The translations under genes were made by a program, and so were the position numbers. A DNA stretch of 8,234 nucleotides from Ignavibacteriales bacterium (GTDB lineage: Bacteria > Bacteroidota > Ignavibacteria > Ignavibacteriales > Ignavibacteriaceae): contig DAIEML010000099.1 of the NCBI GenBank assembly GCA_027349615.1, positions 1-8,234 on the forward strand. The letters are read 5' to 3'. Below, one piece after another: positions 6,239-8,234 of the stretch (within the stretch, counting starts at the first letter, position 1; each line of letters begins with the position of its first letter). The notes beneath the pieces were generated by a model. That model saw nothing but the letters and a program-made list of their open reading frames with translations, was not told the origin of the DNA and did no database searches.

Positions 6239-7708
6239 TCACTTTAATTCTGCTAAGTAAAGCATAACTTTTTTACTTAAATCATCAACTTGCCTCATCG
6301 TACCAAGATGATTATTTGCTATTATGCTGAAAGCGATTAGTCTTCCTTTGCGATCTTTTAAGTAACCGGATTGGCTCCTAACTGCGGTTATTAATCCGGT
6401 TTTAATTCGTGCATTTCCTTCAACTAAATATTTCATTCCGGAATGAGTGCGAATTCCGTCATCATAATATTTATCGGCAACAACAAGCGAATTGTAAAAT
6501 GAATTGAATACATTTTGCTTTGTCATATAGATGAGAAGTTTAACCATAATTTTTGTAGTAATCATATCTGTTCTTGATAATCCGCATCCATCATAAAGTT
6601 TAAATCCTTCAGTTGGAACTCCGACTGAATCCAGAAATGATTTTATAACTTCAATCCCAGCTTCTTCGCTTCCAATTCCTTTTTCTTTCAAAGCTAATGT
6701 TCTAAGAACCTGTTCGGTATAAAGATTATTACTTGTTTGAAGAATAAAATAAATAATATCTTTAAGATGCGGAGAAATTGTTTCGGTAATTAATTTAGAA
6801 TTGTCATAGCTGACAGGGTTGTCAATCTTTCTTGATTCGCGAGTTACATCAATTCCATAATGTTCCAAAAATTCTTTTAAATATTGAGCTGCAAATAATG
6901 CGGGATCCGGAATTGAACCTTTGATTGAAAATTCAGATACACCTGCCGGAACTGTTCCACGAAGTATTGCATTGAATTGCCGCGGTGCGCAGTAAATGTA
7001 GCCATTATCGCCGGAACCTTCGGCTCCTGTCTTCATGTAATTTGTAAATTTTAAATTTGGAATTTCCGGAACCATTCTAATTACCTCAGCTTTGTTACCT
7101 GCAATTACCGAAGGATGAAAGTAGAGATAATATAAATTATTATTAATTGTTAGTGCGTCAGAACCGGCACCATAATAATTTCCTATATCAACCCAATTCC
7201 AATCATCCGGCACTCGCTGATTGTCGAATAATAAATTATCAGCAACAATTCCGCCTTCCACTTTTTTAATCCCAAGCTTCTGAACGGCTTGAGTCCAGCT
7301 CCACATTAAGCTATCTAAAGGCAAAGAGCCGGGAACTGAATTTGACCCAAGTGTTGGATCGCCGCCGCCGACAATATAAATATTTCCTTTAAGAATGTGA
7401 TCGTCCGTTATAAAGCCGTCATAATATAATTTTGTTCTAAAACTAAAATCCTCACCTAGAAGATTTAACGCAGCCGATGTAGTAAAAACCTTTAAGCCGG
7501 ATGCCGGCGCCAAGCTTTCTTCACTGTTAAGTGAAACAATTGTTTTTTTGCTTTTAACATATTCTGCATAAACGCTCCACTGACCATGTTTTATTATAGG
7601 AGAATTTTTTAAGGAATAAATTTCTTTTTTAGTTCTTGAAAAGTTTTGAGCAATGCAAACATTTATTGAAATAAGTGATATCAAAAAAAAGTATAAAATC
7701 TTTTTCAT
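6239..7708 (-). CDS. dacB: D-alanyl-D-alanine carboxypeptidase/endopeptidase, PBP4 type (peptidase S13)
   Basis: Periplasmic low-molecular-weight penicillin-binding protein that removes the terminal D-Ala from muropeptides and, in this class, can cut D-Ala-meso-DAP cross-links during peptidoglycan remodelling. All three active-site motifs are present in 489 residues: SGLK with nucleophile Ser70 and Lys73, SNN at 326-328, and KTG at 436-438. The long gap between SxxK and SxN is the hallmark of class C PBPs, which carry extra domains inserted in the transpeptidase fold. The length matches the family. The N-terminus MKKILYFFLISLISINVCIA followed by Gln21 is a good signal peptide, with no C-terminal membrane anchor. 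The ATG is preceded by GGAA at a spacing of about 7 bases. The gene lies 3 bases after the stop of the PAP2-like gene and is surely in the same transcript; a short stem with a T-run follows it. Confidence 0.95.
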   Translation of the reverse strand: MKKILYFFLISLISINVCIAQNFSRTKKEIYSLKNSPIIKHGQWSVYAEYVKSKKTIVSLNSEESLAPASGLKVFTTSAALNLLGEDFSFRTKLYYDGFITDDHILKGNIYIVGGGDPTLGSNSVPGSLPLDSLMWSWTQAVQKLGIKKVEGGIVADNLLFDNQRVPDDWNWVDIGNYYGAGSDALTINNNLYYLYFHPSVIAGNKAEVIRMVPEIPNLKFTNYMKTGAEGSGDNGYIYCAPRQFNAILRGTVPAGVSEFSIKGSIPDPALFAAQYLKEFLEHYGIDVTRESRKIDNPVSYDNSKLITETISPHLKDIIYFILQTSNNLYTEQVLRTLALKEKGIGSEEAGIEVIKSFLDSVGVPTEGFKLYDGCGLSRTDMITTKIMVKLLIYMTKQNVFNSFYNSLVVADKYYDDGIRTHSGMKYLVEGNARIKTGLITAVRSQSGYLKDRKGRLIAFSIIANNHLGTMRQVDDLSKKVMLYLAELK

Positions 7709-7711
7709 TTT

Positions 7712-8234
7712 TCAGTTCCAATTTTTAGTAAGATTCTTATGTTTTAAAATTATAATCCTATAACTCGTATAAGCAAAAAATGGTGCCGCCAGTACATCAA
7801 TTGAATAATGCACGTGCTGTAATATTACTGCTGCAGCAATTGCGGCTGTACAAAACAAGAATAAACTTCTGAAGATTTTTTTTGTTGTAAATAAAAAAAG
7901 CAAGAACAAAGTTGCGGTATGACCGGAAAAAAATAAATCTTTGGTAAGCAGCTTACCAGTTCCAAAGAATTGAACAAACGGATCATTTAATGGTATCATT
8001 TTTTCCGGCGGATTTAGTGGAAGTGCATACATTGCCGCAATTCTAAAAATGATCATCAAAGAATATGCTTGTATGACCAGCATTAATTGTCCGGGCTCTT
8101 TCAAAAAAATTACTACTGCAGTAATTATTGAGAAATAAATTAATGCGAATGTCAGCCAAGTTAAATTTATTGGATTGAAAAGTTTTAATATCGGATCCGG
8201 CAGTACAACTCCTTGCCGTATTTCTACAAAATTT
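7712..8234 (-). CDS. PAP2-related membrane phosphatase (sphingomyelin-synthase-like C-terminal domain), 5'-partial
   Basis: Integral membrane protein of the lipid-phosphate phosphatase superfamily. The frame is open to the window edge (about 173 residues visible), so its start lies outside; the TTG at 8102-8104 is internal. The C-terminal catalytic signatures are those of the PAP2_C/sphingomyelin synthase group: FFSGHTATLF, with the His codon at 7919-7921, and HVHYSIDVLAAPFFAY, with His at 7808-7810 and Asp at 7796-7798. These match the SGHT and HYxxDV motifs that carry the His-His-Asp triad. The visible N-terminal part contains RQGVVLPDPIL followed by a hydrophobic helix (LTWLTFALIYFSIITAVV); about four membrane segments are seen in total. 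In bacteria such proteins are mostly uncharacterised; a phosphatase or lipid head-group transferase acting on the periplasmic face is inferred. It is followed after 3 bases by dacB, which hints at an envelope or cell-wall lipid-carrier role without proving it. Confidence 0.85.
   Translation of the reverse strand, partial: NFVEIRQGVVLPDPILKLFNPINLTWLTFALIYFSIITAVVIFLKEPGQLMLVIQAYSLMIIFRIAAMYALPLNPPEKMIPLNDPFVQFFGTGKLLTKDLFFSGHTATLFLLFLFTTKKIFRSLFLFCTAAIAAAVILQHVHYSIDVLAAPFFAYTSYRIIILKHKNLTKNWN

Noticed and set aside
8102..8104. TTG as a start codon for the PAP2-like gene
   Set aside because: The frame continues to the window edge with a membrane helix and the RQGVVLPDPIL motif typical of the family, so the true start lies outside.

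Overview
The window is AT-rich, gene-dense bacterial DNA. Three features suggest the FCB group, with a Bacteroidota- or Ignavibacteriota-like organism as the best guess: weak A-rich ribosome binding sites, two exported proteins whose signal peptides appear to be cleaved just before a glutamine (CIA|QN and IYA|QP), and an M1 peptidase with a GMEYP exopeptidase loop. There is no marker gene, so the lineage is an inference. I see no mobile element, CRISPR array, tRNA or rRNA, and no gene-free stretch longer than about 160 bases.

Layout. On the plus strand, the window opens inside an M1-family zinc metallopeptidase (5' end missing). It is followed after 12 bases by a six-helix integral membrane protein of unknown function; the pair looks like one transcript. 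This unit converges on a minus-strand, exported GH13 (alpha-amylase superfamily) enzyme, with only 23 bases between the two stop codons and an imperfect inverted repeat there. Next on the minus strand is a very long coiled-coil reading frame (4152-6080). It is cut into two pieces by a single in-frame TAG at 4989-4991. Last, also on the minus strand, is a two-gene unit: a PAP2/sphingomyelin-synthase-like membrane phosphatase (5' end beyond the window) and, 3 bases downstream, a PBP4-type D-alanyl-D-alanine carboxypeptidase (dacB).

How they fit together. Most genes concern the cell envelope: an exported peptidase with a membrane protein, an exported glycosidase, a lipid-phosphate phosphatase-like enzyme and a peptidoglycan carboxypeptidase. 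The least ordinary object is the coiled-coil gene. It has no recognisable catalytic domain, a short proline/glycine break and a glycine-rich tail, and it is either a fresh nonsense pseudogene, a sequence error, or a protein made in two parts or by stop readthrough. The rest of the window is conventional in content, and I do not see a convincing new multi-gene system.
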